64,000 nucleotides of DNA from Balanoglossus misakiensis (taxonomy: Eukaryota > Hemichordata): contig CM082579.2 in NCBI GenBank assembly GCA_040954595.2, positions 11,470,001 to 11,534,000 of the forward strand, read 5' to 3'. The number at the start of each line of letters is the position of its first letter. Within the stretch, counting starts at the first letter, position 1. The notes below the pieces were generated by a model that was not told the origin of the DNA, did not search any database, and saw nothing but the letters and a program-made list of their open reading frames with translations. Below are positions 47,568 to 58,443 of this stretch, in pieces. The position numbers and the translations under genes were made by a program.

Positions 47568-48191
47568 TTAAGGAAAACTGCCACATTCTTACTATATACA
47601 CACAAACATGAAAGCTAAGAAATTATTGAAACAGACACAATTTAAAAGACACATAATTCTTCAATGCTGTCATATTTGAATTAACCTCTCTCACCGTGTT
47701 GGTGGTTTGATCCAAATATGTTGTTTTCAATGGGAAAGTCTGGCCAATACACATACAAACAGGGGTGGTCCGTGATAAGAAAATGCAATGAACCACATGT
47801 ATCATATGTTGGCCCCAGCCTACACAGAACTACAATATTTGCAGACACCTTTTCAATTTTGGTGGACCAAATTTTCATTCATACAAATTTTGGCTCTGAG
47901 ACCATGTGCCTTTTGAGTGTACATATGCTATTATTGAACTGCTTGAGGCTTGGTCGACCAGTCATGCGGTACATGACGACTACACTACTGTCATGATTTA
48001 CCACATGTGCAAATGTTATGTGCGCTCTGATGGAAATGAAAATTGTGTCCTACAAAATATAAAATGTGACTGCAAATATTAGAGTTTTGACCACATAATT
48101 AGACCACTTAATTTTTGTTGCCACAAAGGTGTATCATGTAACGGTATATTCAACTTTACAAATATATGATCCAAGTGAACGCCACACCTAC

Positions 48192-48394
48192 CTTGTCTCC
48201 TCCTGCATGATTTCAAATGATTTTGCCAGTTCGGCAAAATCATTGATGAGGGCCTCATTCTGTTTTAGCCATGCTCTTTCTCTGCGTAGCTGTTCCTCGC
48301 GTTGTTTTAAGATAACTTCCTGCATGTGCCACTTTTGTCGCAGTTTTTGTAGGTGGGAGGTCAGTTCACTTTCCTGTGGTTTCTTGGACAGAAC
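48192..48394 (-). CDS. single-pass coiled-coil protein, exon 6 (coiled coil)
   Basis: 203 bases between acceptor TTTTTTCCTCAG and donor AAG|GTAGGT. It encodes VLSKKPQESELTSHLQKLRQKW and continues through KQREEQLRRERAWLKQNEALI to SFEIMQEET plus a split codon: a clear charged helical coiled coil (Leu, Ile and Ala at heptad-like positions; dense Glu/Lys/Arg/Gln). It ends in phase 2, matching both the exon at 46531-46672 and the candidate exon at 44512-44587. This is the best-supported exon of the gene. Confidence 0.82.
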
Positions 48395-48999
48395 CTGAGG
48401 AAAAAATAAAAGAAGTTCAAAATATTGTCAGTAGAAGAAATGCATCCAGTAGTCTCGTTCCTGGCCTGCTCCCCTGCCCTATATCAACTGCTGGCTGCGC
48501 TAGCTTAAAGGAATCAGTCAGGTTCTGGCTGCCATCTTGCACAAATTTCTGTCCAGCCATGCCCAAGATGACTGCTTCCAACGTTCACACACAGGTACTG
48601 TTGAAGTCAGGACTGCACCACGCAAGATTCATCCAGACAGTTTTGAAGCTCCCTTGTTTTTACCAAAAGGAAGGGTCTCTAATATTAGCAATTTTCTGTA
48701 TACAATAACACTTGCTGACATCCACTGTTTGAAACGCTTTAGTAACTTCTGCTGAAATTTGGTAGGATGAAGACTTTGGTCAGTCACCATCTCATGCCAT
48801 TTGGATTTAATATTGAATCATTGCATTTTTCGTCATATTTTGAGTTTTGCCTTGCATGTGCTAGGTACCAGTTTCACTGCGTGAAAATGTAAGTGAGCCC
48901 TGATGAAAATTACATGTAATAGCTTTTTCATGAAATTTGTCTGTACAAACATATGACAAGCCACTTCTTAAAATCAGCCCTGCTGACAAAAACAAAAAA

Positions 49000-50275
49000 A
49001 ATTACAAAAAAAGTCACGGAATCAAATTATATCATAAATTCCAAAGCAATCTGACAAGCCATTTAAACGAACACAATTTTACACATAACTGTGCGAAGGC
49101 CACACGTTAAATCATCTAGGAGGTGTTTGGCGGCCATTTTGAATAATGCAAATTAGAAGAGTTGTCTAATAATATTACCATGTCAACCAAGTTGAAATTG
49201 TTTTAGGTACCAATGTTTAGAGAAGGTGTACGGTGGCCATTTTCGATTATGCAACTTAGAAGAGTTGCCCAACACTGCCATTTTGGCAACTAAATTGAAA
49301 TAGTTCTTGGGGCCCACAAGAATGCAAATCAGCAAAACAACTTCATGTGAAATAACATTTTTAGGTTCACCAATGGGCACATAGGACAGTCAACTCAACT
49401 ATTTTAACTTCAATCTGACAAGCCGTTTTAAAGTAAAACATTTTTGAAAAATATTTCAAAACTTTCCCCAATAAAACAAATATGCAAAATTTCATCAATA
49501 AATTTACACCTTGCCTGGGTTTATACCCCTATGAACATGCCCACGAAATTTCAAAACAGTCTGACAAAGGGTTTTAGAGGAAAGAACTTTTGACCGAAAT
49601 TGCAAAAAATAGCTCCAAAATTATTAACATGCAAATTTTGCAACAATTTGAACAAAGCTATGGTAACTCAGATCACCTCCAGGAAGCTTCATACAAAATT
49701 TTAAGAAGTTGGTTGATCAATTCAAGAAAAGTAGATTTTTTTACCAATAATGTGGAAAAAGCTAAAAAAATGTGTAAACAATAGAAATTTCATAATATTA
49801 CCTCTAAACAGCTGGACTGTAAGAGGGGTTCATGCATACCAATTTTCAAATCGATCTAACCAGTGGTTGTAGAGATTCTAAGTTTTGACCAATTTCACAT
49901 TTTCCAACTAATTTGCATATTTGGGGCAATGACAAGTTCGAATTCATTTGAACAAATTCCAATCTACAACCTGGCCTGCATCTGCACACCAAATATCAAG
50001 GTGATGTGTGCAGGGGTTTTCATTCAAGTTTTTCCATCTATCAATCCATCCATCCATCTATCCATCCATCTATCCATACATACATACATACATCCATACA
50101 TACATACGTACATCCATGCATACATCCATGCATGCATGCATGCATGCATGCATACATACCTGCGTACATACATACATACCTGCGTACATACATACATACA
50201 TACATACATACATACATACATACATACATACATTACATACATTACATACATTACATGTATATATACATAAATTGC
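49000..50275 (+). repeat. dispersed repeat copy 3 with long CATA/CATC/CATG microsatellite tail
   Basis: The longest copy of this family. 49000-49800 resembles 13950-14650, 49795-50035 resembles 2170-2420 and 9180-9400, and 50041-50230 is almost pure tetranucleotide array (CATC, CATA, CATG). The array translates in all frames to YIHT/MYVC-type strings that are not proteins. It lies in the intron between exons 5 and 6 of the coiled-coil gene. Confidence 0.7.
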
Positions 50276-50301
50276 CATAACAGTCTAATGTGCATACTTA
50301 C

Positions 50302-50364
50302 AAAAACACAAGACACCACTGCCAGTGCCACAACCATAAGCAGTAACCACCAAAACACCTGGAG
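50302..50364 (-). CDS. single-pass coiled-coil protein, exon 5 (transmembrane helix)
   Basis: A 63-base exon between acceptor TTTCCAG and donor TTT|GTAAGT. It encodes 21 residues, LQVFWWLLLMVVALAVVSCVF, almost exactly one membrane-spanning helix with Trp residues at one edge. One exon equals one hydrophobic segment. Both phases are 0, so skipping it would give a soluble isoform in frame. It lies immediately beside the long CATA microsatellite at 50040-50230, which is in the following intron. Confidence 0.75.
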
Positions 50365-51887
50365 CTGGAAAGTAAAAATATAACTGATAAGTGATAATGC
50401 ATGCGCACCTCTATTTAACAAATACAGATCTTACACATATTTAAAGTTATTTGTAGAGAACAAATACACACACACACACACACATACAAATTAGCCAGTG
50501 TCCATTAAATATTTTTTTTGGTATTTTATTGCATTTTATGCAAATAAGTAAACAAATGGGACTTTGTTCTATAACAAAACATTTAGTATAGTCACTATAT
50601 TTGGGAACCACAGAAATTTCGAAATCTCTCACTATTGCCAGTTTTCTCAAATACTGCGCATGCCGATGCGATCTCGCAATCTGAGTTAAATCACTTATGA
50701 ACAGACCAAACAAAGCAAATGTTGCATAATTTTGTCCAATGAACTGCCATCTCTGGGATGCATCGTCTATGACGTATCACAGGATTGAATATCAAAACGC
50801 CAAGATTGAAACTTTGATTTTCGTAAAATCTAAAGAAACAGGCAATTATAACAGAACCATGTGACCTCTGCGGGTGATCTGTGCCATACAGAAGTGTTTT
50901 TTCACTGGTGATGCAGTGTATCTTCTGTACTGCTGTCTACATTTGTGAAAATTACTTCTGATTAGCATTATATATGTAACCATGTTGTTTTGGCTACTTG
51001 TCATGACCTCAAAACAAATATCGATTGAACCCACTATGTACGGTAAACATGGAAAGCTTATCTCGCTTTGTGTGTCAATGTGACAACTTGTTACATACAG
51101 TTTTCAAATAAATCATTAAAGTGGGCCATTAATCAAGTTGAAATGTGATTTTGATGTTATGACACATTAACATTTTCTATCGACCCGTCCAACTCCGCAC
51201 AGCCAAAAATCCTCATACAACGTCTGATATATACGTACATACATTCATACAAAGAGACACAGACATGCAAAAATGTGAGCTAAAAAACAAGCGACATATC
51301 AGCCGATGCAGCTCCACTGTGATCTTTTTGTATTATAAATTGCTTGCGAGGAAACAGTATAATAAAATCATCAATTCAAGTGGAGGAATATGATAATAGG
51401 ATATGCCAGAAAGCTAATGACAATATTTTGATATAGCAACCAGTCTTTATCTGGTTTACCCTGTATATCTGGGAATGCATATAAAGGTACACACAGGCAC
51501 AAATACCAGTACTGTGCCTGGGCGTATTTAAGTTGGCTGTTTACTCTATAGTTCTCTGCAGAATATTTGTACACACATGTACATAAAAATGTGCACATGT
51601 GGAAACACGCATTCAAAAAGAAACCCAAATTTTGTGTAATGTAGCACTTTAAAGTGAAGGGGTCTTCGCGTGATGTTTGTTTGTTGATAGACATTAAAAT
51701 TCACCTACAAAATCCCTGAAATTAGATAATTTTTAGAGCAACTGAAGATCCTGGCGTAGTTTGTGCTGGTATGGGAGGACATATTCTCATCAAGGGGGAC
51801 ACCCATGCGGCGACGACGACCCCTTCCCTTTAAACATTGTATGAAAGCATGCATGACTAAAAGGTCAGAACAACCAAAGCTACTTAC

Positions 51888-51926
51888 ATTGGGCTTTTCT
51901 GGGGGATCTTCTAGAGAGTCCCTGGC
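51888..51926 (-). CDS. single-pass coiled-coil protein, exon 4 (39-base microexon)
   Basis: A 39-base exon encoding ARDSLEDPPEKPN, between GAACTAG and a perfect donor AAT|GTAAGT. The acceptor has a poor polypyrimidine tract. Phase 0 at both ends means it may be alternatively spliced. The Pro- and acid-rich sequence would form a flexible linker just before the transmembrane helix. Support is the donor plus frame continuity; without neighbours it would not stand alone. Confidence 0.6.
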
Positions 51927-52352
51927 CTAGTTCAAATTGATCCAAAAAATAGAATTAGCAAAACCTTGAAAATGAAATGTTGAAATCTGTCAATGTTATG
52001 CCATTTTGGTCAAGGATACATTTGCTGCATATAGAACGATGGATCAAGGTACATTATATTAAACCCAAGATTAGCACATTTTTGAATTCATATGCAAGCT
52101 TTAAAAGCACATAATCATTGTGCTATACGAAATATGCGGTTTGACTGGTCCGACAGTTTAGTCTCCTGATGAGTGAGTCCAGTGACTCATGAAACAGCGT
52201 TGTTGAGATTTTACTGCCTTTCGTTTCTCCTACTACCGTACTTTATAATCCTTGTGCCATGTGTGAACACAATGTGTTTGGCTATTTCTGGGTTACAGAT
52301 ATGAAAAGACACTTTAGTTTCAGGATATCTACAATTGTTGTAAATCACTTAC

Positions 52353-52427
52353 CATGCATCGCAACTCTGTGAGTTTTTCGTCCCTTGCTCCTAACTGTCG
52401 CCGTAATGTTTGCCTAAACCTAAATCT
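52353..52427 (-). CDS. single-pass coiled-coil protein, exon 3
   Basis: Exactly 75 bases between acceptor CATTCTCAG and donor ATG|GTAAGT. It encodes RFRFRQTLRRQLGARDEKLTELRCM, a strongly basic amphipathic stretch upstream of the membrane segment. A positively charged flank on this side would by the positive-inside rule keep the N-terminus cytosolic. Phase 0 on both sides, so the exon could be skipped without breaking the frame. Confidence 0.72.
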
Positions 52428-53007
52428 CTGAGAATGAAATAGGAAGAATTATTCATTAAGGATTATAAAAGACGCTTCAAGGAATTGCAGCATGGTGTCA
52501 TCTATCAAAGTCCTAAATTCTCAAAGTTTATATTTTGAATATGGGGGAACAGGGTGGTGCACAGTACAAAACCACTATGTATGCTAGGTCACATGACATT
52601 GGTACTTTGGCCATTCAAGGAATCAGTTTTTAGCCCATTTTAGAAAAATGATGGCTGATTACTGGTTGCAATGTGTGTAGCAATTGAGAAGTCTTATTTT
52701 TAGCATTGTTCAAGACAATGTTTGCAGTCCCCCCCCCCCCCAAAAAGGCATTTTGATCAAATCTAATGATGCAACAACTTCCCCTCCCAAAGTTGCATTG
52801 GCCTTAATCTATTAATTTAACAGAGCATAACAAAAACAGAGGCATACAAAGAAATGTGTCACACAGTTTTGACAGACATTATGCAAAATTGACTAGGCAA
52901 TCGAGTGATGCATGGACAAAGGTTGACCCAACAGTGAATTATTAAACCCAAAACTGAAATCACATATTTGTAGGTAAATTCTAAATTGCATTTCAAATTT
53001 AACATAC

Positions 53008-53075
53008 CTTATAGCTTAACTCACTCCGTTGCAGCCGGATTGTTCCAAATTTGGGCGAATAATATTCCCACATAT
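53008..53075 (-). CDS. single-pass coiled-coil protein, exon 2
   Basis: Flanked by acceptor ATTTTTTAG and donor AAG|GTATGT on the minus strand. It encodes MWEYYSPKFGTIRLQRSELSYK in the only frame without a stop. The aromatic MWEYYSPKFG and basic RLQR segments look protein-like. The ATG near the exon start could serve as the initiator if exon 1 is not used. Phases are 1 in and 0 out. Confidence 0.7.
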
Positions 53076-54006
53076 CTAAAAAATAATGAAATGATATCAA
53101 GGATGATAAATAAAACATTTCACTATTTCAAATAAAGCGCTATTATACCAGGTGTATTTCCTCGTTTTTCACATTGCAAGTTGAATATTATCAGCGGTGT
53201 AAATTGTTCAAGTCTGAGGCAGTTAATTGTGTACTAGTTAACTGCATGGTTACAATGAAGAATTACAGGCCAATCATTATAATCACCATTTGAAGCTGTC
53301 TATTAAGTGAGCAATCGTCATTTTACGGCCTGGAGAGGTGCTGGAGGAATTTCACCAGGCACATGCCAAACCTTTTTTGTGGATTATGACCAAAGGTGTG
53401 AATGCAAATGCATTGGTCAATACACTGAGGAACCATTAAGGTGCGACATTGGCATTAAACATACAATCGGATAATTTTAGCCTGAGTCGTCTCAGTTAGA
53501 AAATGTTATTTAACAGGTACACCCCACCCCACCCCACCCCACCCTTCCTTGGGCTGGCAGATCAGCAGCTCGAGTTTTTACCTGGAATTGTGTGTGGACG
53601 GCGTCTGATTTTGCCGTCCATACACAATACATGTACCGGTACACTACTTACAAGACAAAACATCGAACTATGTGGTACAGACGTGGATCACATCATACCG
53701 TGGCTGAAAACTGTTACTCTGAGTGTCTCATTGCTTGGACCACGACTCCTTGTTTCAGCTCGATATGACTCGAGTTGAAGACACAATAAATCAATATAAA
53801 TACTACTCGAGTCTTATCGTGACCTGTATCATGCATGACCCCGATTTGAGTGACGCGCGTGAAAGTGATTTTTGAGAAGCCAAAGGTCAACCCCGTTATG
53901 TCCTCGCTCCCTAGTATAATAATACTGCACTGTAAAAACATAAAAACTTGGTGTTTTACGTTCGGATATTCTAAGACCGGAAAACCTATCGCTCGAGGGC
54001 ACTCAC

Positions 54007-54022
54007 TGAGTTCCGACATCAT
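54007..54022 (-). CDS. unrecognised single-pass coiled-coil protein, exon 1 (start)
   Basis: Proposed first coding exon of a seven-exon minus-strand gene. It encodes MMSEL plus the first base of an Asn codon, then a strong donor (A|GTGAGT). The phase (1) matches the next exon. Joining the seven exons gives exactly 606 bases: 201 codons and a stop. Predicted layout: residues 1-66 polar and basic; 67-87 hydrophobic (LQVFWWLLLMVVALAVVSCVF); 88-201 charged and helical, with heptad-like Leu/Glu/Lys spacing. This suggests an anchored coiled-coil protein, perhaps of ER, mitochondrial outer or nuclear envelope membrane. I do not recognise the family. This short exon is the least certain of the set: an alternative start is the ATG at 53071-53073 in exon 2. 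Confidence 0.55.
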
Positions 54023-55084
54023 TCAGTGAAATAAAAATCGGCCGTAAAGTATAGACAGTGACCGTATATGCTTAAAAATAGCCTAATGCTTAGCGAAAGC
54101 AAAAAAAAAAAAAATAATAATGATAATTTCAAACGTGGTTAGCAGAAAAGTGAATTTCGCTCATTTGTCTAAAATGTTGCAAGTGCTATGGACACGGAAA
54201 AGTACGTGAGGACGCTTATGCTAGAATAATCGTAAAATTGAAAGTCTTGTCATTTAGGCCCCGATGTTAATTGTTCATTCTCCTTCGCAAGTATATCTTT
54301 TTAAAATCGGTAATAAATCGCACTGGGTTATTAAACATGCTTGGTTTTGAAACTAATGTGACTAACGAGGCAACATTGAGTGCGTTGGTCATTCTGTTGT
54401 TTTCTACCATTCAATTTGAATTCATTTGTCTGAGCTATATGAAGACCTAAACGTTCATGAAAATGACAACAGCAAAAGTGAGTTTTCTAGCAATCCTATG
54501 GGGAAAGGCAAATCTAATGCGCTCGTAAAGATTGTCATTTCTACTCAATTGACTGCTGCCCACGTGGATCTATTTATGCTGTAACTCAATACTTTGTTTA
54601 CTTTCGATTGCCTTCGACGCTAATGTTTTAAGCCATGCAATAAGGCCCTAGTTCTACTGTTGAGTTAGTAAATTATAGAGGTTGGCCTTTTAGTGTTGAC
54701 AATCCCATGATCTTGACCCGACTTGCTCCGAGTCCTTTGTACCATTTATTGTTTTGGTTTGACTTAAGGTGGACCTGTTTTCTAGTTTTGGCCCAGTCTC
54801 GCTGCACTCAATTTCGAAGACGTCCGGTCGCCATTATTCTAACACATTACTCAAGCAGAAAACAGAAATTATTGTCACAACAAAATCCCTGCCATTCTTT
54901 CTATACAACTTTCTTGCCTATGGTTTCTCTTGGTACACGACGGATGTGGCATGCACAACGCGAACCGGAACACACGACACGGGCCGGTACAACGGCGCAG
55001 CAACTTAAGGGAAGCTGCACGCAAACACAACGAAAAATCAGTGACAATAAATATTACACTTACTTGCAATCCTTTGGCACTGTG

Positions 55085-55410
55085 ACAGTATCAGGAGGAC
55101 TATAATCGATGGAAAACTAATACTGAACTAAATACTATAACTAAATACTAACAGAAACTGATACTTTAACTAAACTACTAAAAGACGCTAATACTATGAC
55201 TAAATACTATCAAAAACTAATTCTATAAATAAATACTATACTATAACTAAATACTAACTGAAACTAATACTATAACTAAACTACTAACAGAAGCTAATAC
55301 TACAACTAAATACTAACAAGTAACTTATACTATGACTAAATACTAACGAAAAATAATACTATACCTAACTATAACTAATAATCTAAACTAAGAAATGTGA
55401 TAAATTAACC
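55085..55410 (+). repeat. degenerate minisatellite (ACTAAATACTAAC-type)
   Basis: At least eight imperfect units of about 29-32 bases of the form TACTATAACTAAATACTAAC followed by AGAAACTAA. AT-rich and non-coding. Confidence 0.65.
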
Positions 55411-56700
55411 TAAACTAAGAAAAAACTCGAGAAAAAAGATCTATCTAAAGCTAGCAAAAATATAAATGGCGGCGAGAATAATGGAACGTGTGATGGGTAC
55501 AGGGAACGAAATCGAACTGAATTTCAGCAGCAAGAGTTTTATTGTTATGCAAATACTTTGAGCGATATGCTAAATAGACAGAAGTGTAAATGACATTGTA
55601 AGGAGGTGTTGAAACAAACTGAACACAGTTGTTGATAGCATGCAGATGAGCTGTCAACAATCTCACCAATCAGGAACAGCCTTCCAAGGCTGCATAGCGC
55701 TCTCGTAAGGTTATTTTTGACTGTTCAAATTCTTTACCATGTCACTGCTGCCACTGGCATACAACAATGCATATAACTCATCAACTTTACATGGATTCAC
55801 TGGCATCAATGATATTCCTTCCAAAGCGCCACCCATTGTCAAATTACACATGTTGCATGCTTCTGACACGCTCTACCTAAGACAACTTAGACTATAATAT
55901 CCGAAACTAAATATTAGACATTAGCTCAGTCTATGTCACATGTCATGGCGCATTTCTTCGAGATAATACTTTACATAGCAAAAGCCCTTACTACGCACTC
56001 ACTCGATCGCGACTTTACGCTGGTATTAGCAACGTTTACATGCAGGGACATTGTGGATCAAAATCTGTAAGAAATAGCTTTATTCTCAGTATTTCTGTTC
56101 TGTGTAAAATTGCAATTTCTTGTTTTACTCGAAACATCACGTTAATATACCCAATACCCCACTTTTTAACATTGCCTGTATGTGTGTAATGGCCATTGTT
56201 ATCACTGTTGACAAATGAATTCTAGTTCGGACATGAATTCAAATTTTACACAATAACAATACTGAATATAGACATACATGTACATGAAGTATTTAGAAGC
56301 TTAATTCTGGGTATTTTGGAATTTTATCTAGAACCGCATCAGACACACAAACCAAAATTACTGGAAACATGGTCAAAAGTTGGAGCAATATTTCATTTGG
56401 GATCTAAATTTGTGTCCTAAACCCCTGCGTCGCTCGCGGTGATTGGTAACTATAATGTCCCCGTGTCCCCTGCATATACGTCTTTTCGTCTCATTAGTAT
56501 TTACTGTTCCGAATGCAGCTGATTCATTGACTGCCTGATGTTCTTGTCCCTGCCTCACTTTCGAGTGTTCCTTGCCTCGTTCTTCCACGTGGTCCACGCT
56601 GTCACGTAATCTGCGGGCCCAGCCAATCATTGCAGACAGAGCATCATTGGTCACAGCAATTTTTTTTATCCCTCTTGCCTTATAAGCTATGGAAGGTAGA
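55411..56700. other. divergent intergenic region
   Basis: Between the coiled-coil gene and the 5S remnant. No recognised gene; the minus frame 56373-56708 (basic, repeat-like) shows no domain. Confidence 0.4.
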
Positions 56701-57112
56701 TTGGCCAAGTCGGGCTATGTGTTCAATGGTGTAGGATTCGCGTTTATAGCAGGAGAAATTCAACCATCCGTCGCCTATGGCCATACCACGTAGAATAACC
56801 CGGTTCTCGTCTGATCACCGAAGCAAACCTGCGTTGGGCGTAGTTAGTATTTGGATGGGAGACCGCCTGGGAGCTACGTGCTGTAGGGTTATTTTTTCCA
56901 ACTTTTCCATTAATGAGTAGCCGGATGGGTAATATTTTTTGTTGCAAGTGTCCGTTTCTTCCTTTTTTCTGCAAGTGTCTGAATTCCAAAACCACTTTTT
57001 GCAGAAAAAAACAAACCGCATTTTTTTCATCCCACAAAACTTAGCCAAGTCGGGTTTTGTGTTCAATGGTGTAGGATTCGGGTTTATAGCAGTATAAATT
57101 CAACCATCCTTC
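56701..57112 (+). repeat. partial 5S rDNA tandem unit, period about 340 bases
   Basis: The upstream flank of the complete 5S copy (CCAAGTCGGG, GTTCAATGGTGTAGGATTCG, TTTATAGC, AATTCAACCATCC; 56701-56772) recurs at 57041-57112 in the same order before the truncated copy. The ~340-base spacing is like a tandem 5S repeat unit, so this is probably a broken remnant of a 5S cluster in the divergent intergenic region. Confidence 0.65.
56773..56890 (+). rRNA. 5S ribosomal RNA gene copy
   Basis: About 118 bases matching eukaryotic 5S rRNA along the whole length: it opens GCCTATGGCCATACCACG, has the CTCGTCTGATC block in the first third, and contains GGATGGGAGACCGCCTGGGA (box C of the internal promoter) and a GTGCTGTAGG 3' end pairing with the 5' end. 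A T-rich stop (TTATTTTTT) follows. It departs from the usual sequence in the middle (ACCTGCGTTGGGCGTAG where AGCAGGGTCGGGCCTGG is common), so it may be a diverged or inactive copy. A TATAGC/TATAAA-like stretch lies about 25-30 bases upstream. No retroelement tail is attached, which argues against a SINE3. Confidence 0.8.
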
Positions 57113-57145
57113 GCAGACGGCCATACCACGTAGAATAAGCCGGGA
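57113..57145 (+). pseudogene. truncated 5S rRNA fragment
   Basis: The first ~33 bases of a 5S gene (GGCCATACCACGTAGAATAA, shared exactly with the copy at 56773) and then unrelated sequence. The preceding ~70 bases also match the flank of the upstream copy. Confidence 0.7.
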
Positions 57146-57554
57146 AACGGGAAACGTAGTTCTTACAAGAACTAATCATTAATATGCTAGCCAAGTTTTT
57201 GGCCAAGATGGAAGTCCTTACCTTTTAGCGTAGCGCAGACAGTGGTGGGAATGGGGCAGGGGACCGGACTAGATTTTCATTTGAAATTGTCAGTATTGAT
57301 ACAAAGTGCTGTTTCTCAACTGACTGCGATCATTGTTGATTGACAATTGTGGACACCAGCAGCACACGAGCGACTGTGTGGCGGTGTAGAGAATATGACC
57401 GGCGATTGACCCCAAGTGTAAGCAAAAACCTGGCAATGTATGTATCTGTGCCTAGGGCCCTGTACACAATTGAGGTTAGCACGACCTTATCTTGACTATC
57501 AGTATATACTAATATAGGCTACCCGTTTAACGCCATACTGTGGGTGTTTCTAAC
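57146..57554 (+). other. FATP upstream region
   Basis: About 400 bases before the FATP start, more CpG-containing than the surroundings. No clear TATA box at a useful distance. It presumably contains the promoter and 5'-UTR; no precise element can be supported. Confidence 0.3.
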
Positions 57555-58035
57555 ATGGCACCTCCATCGTACGGCCGTGGAATCCGGGCAGTGGCCGGCG
57601 CGACAGTCGGAGCCGCCGTTGCGCACAGTATGTACCCGTACTGGCTTCAAGACATCCGTGCCATTCGCACGCAGAAAGCCTCCCGGGAGAAAGTCGACGA
57701 AATGTCGAAAGCTGGCCGATATCTGGTCGACGTATTTTCAGAGGCAGTTCGTAACCATCCCCATAAGTTGTGTGTTATTCACGAAAGGCGGCTGTACACG
57801 TATGGAGATATTGACAGGCTCTCCAACAATATTGCACATCTGCTGAGACGTCGAGGGATGAAATGTGGCGATAGGATTGCAATATTCATGTATAACGAAC
57901 CGGCTTTCATCTGGTCATATCTCGGCTGTGCCAAGCTCGGAATCAGCTGTGCTTTTATCAACTACAATCTTCGAGCGGAACCTTTAGTACATTGTTTAGA
58001 CATTAGCGAAGCCAGAGTCGTGGTCGTTGGACATG
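57555..58035 (+). CDS. SLC27A: FATP/SLC27A-family long-chain fatty acid transport protein, coding exon 1
   Basis: First coding exon of a fatty-acid transport protein (very-long-chain acyl-CoA synthetase). Family members sit in plasma, ER or peroxisomal membrane and couple fatty-acid uptake to ATP-dependent CoA activation. The exon encodes about 160 residues. Residues 1-30 are Ala/Gly-rich and could be a weak membrane anchor. The start of the AMP-binding domain follows, with family blocks HKLCVIHERRLYTYGDID, SNNIAHLLRRRGMKCGDRIA, NEPAFIWSYLGCAKLG and INYNLRAEPLVHC, the last close to the NYNIRAKSLLHC-type block of FATPs. The start is the ATG in AACATGGCACC; the same frame is open 15 bases upstream but only from a GTG. 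The exon ends at a consensus donor (GTGAGT) in phase 1. It reads away from the minus-strand gene at 46-54 kb. The subfamily (FATP1-6) cannot be fixed from this part. The family assignment is firm because four exons match in order. Confidence 0.93.
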
Positions 58036-58443
58036 GTGAGTAAATATTATTTTCTTCAAATTGTTAAAGACCCATAAGCTGCAACTTTGTGGGAAATTAT
58101 TATAAAATATTGATTTTCAAAGTGTACTTATATAAGCCCGTAAAGATGTATGAGCTGAAGTATATACATTTATCATACACCCTAAGTATAAGTGCATATG
58201 GAAGTTTTAACCAGATCAATAATAAAGCTTTGTCGCAAAAGAATATGGCTGCCACCGTGGAAAATGCAAAATAAAACGCTTCATAAACAAAGCATAATGT
58301 CATCGACTAAAATACTTTAAATAATCGGCTGAAAATATCATTTGACCTTACAAAATTGCTACAAAGGGGTTCTCAATAGTTTCCGGTAGTATTGAAATAT
58401 CCTTGATAACATATTACTACAATGTTCAAAATACCAGCAACAA

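Noticed and set aside
49863-50383. Several overlapping open frames of 60-135 codons rich in YIHT or MYVC
   Set aside because: They are translations of the CATA/CATC microsatellite in all frames; no protein character.
55466-55561. Plus-strand 31-codon ORF starting AAATGGCGGCG
   Set aside because: Kozak-like start but very short, with no splice partner or conserved motif.
57540-57554. N-terminal extension of FATP by five codons
   Set aside because: Depends on a GTG start; the ATG at 57555 in good context is preferred.
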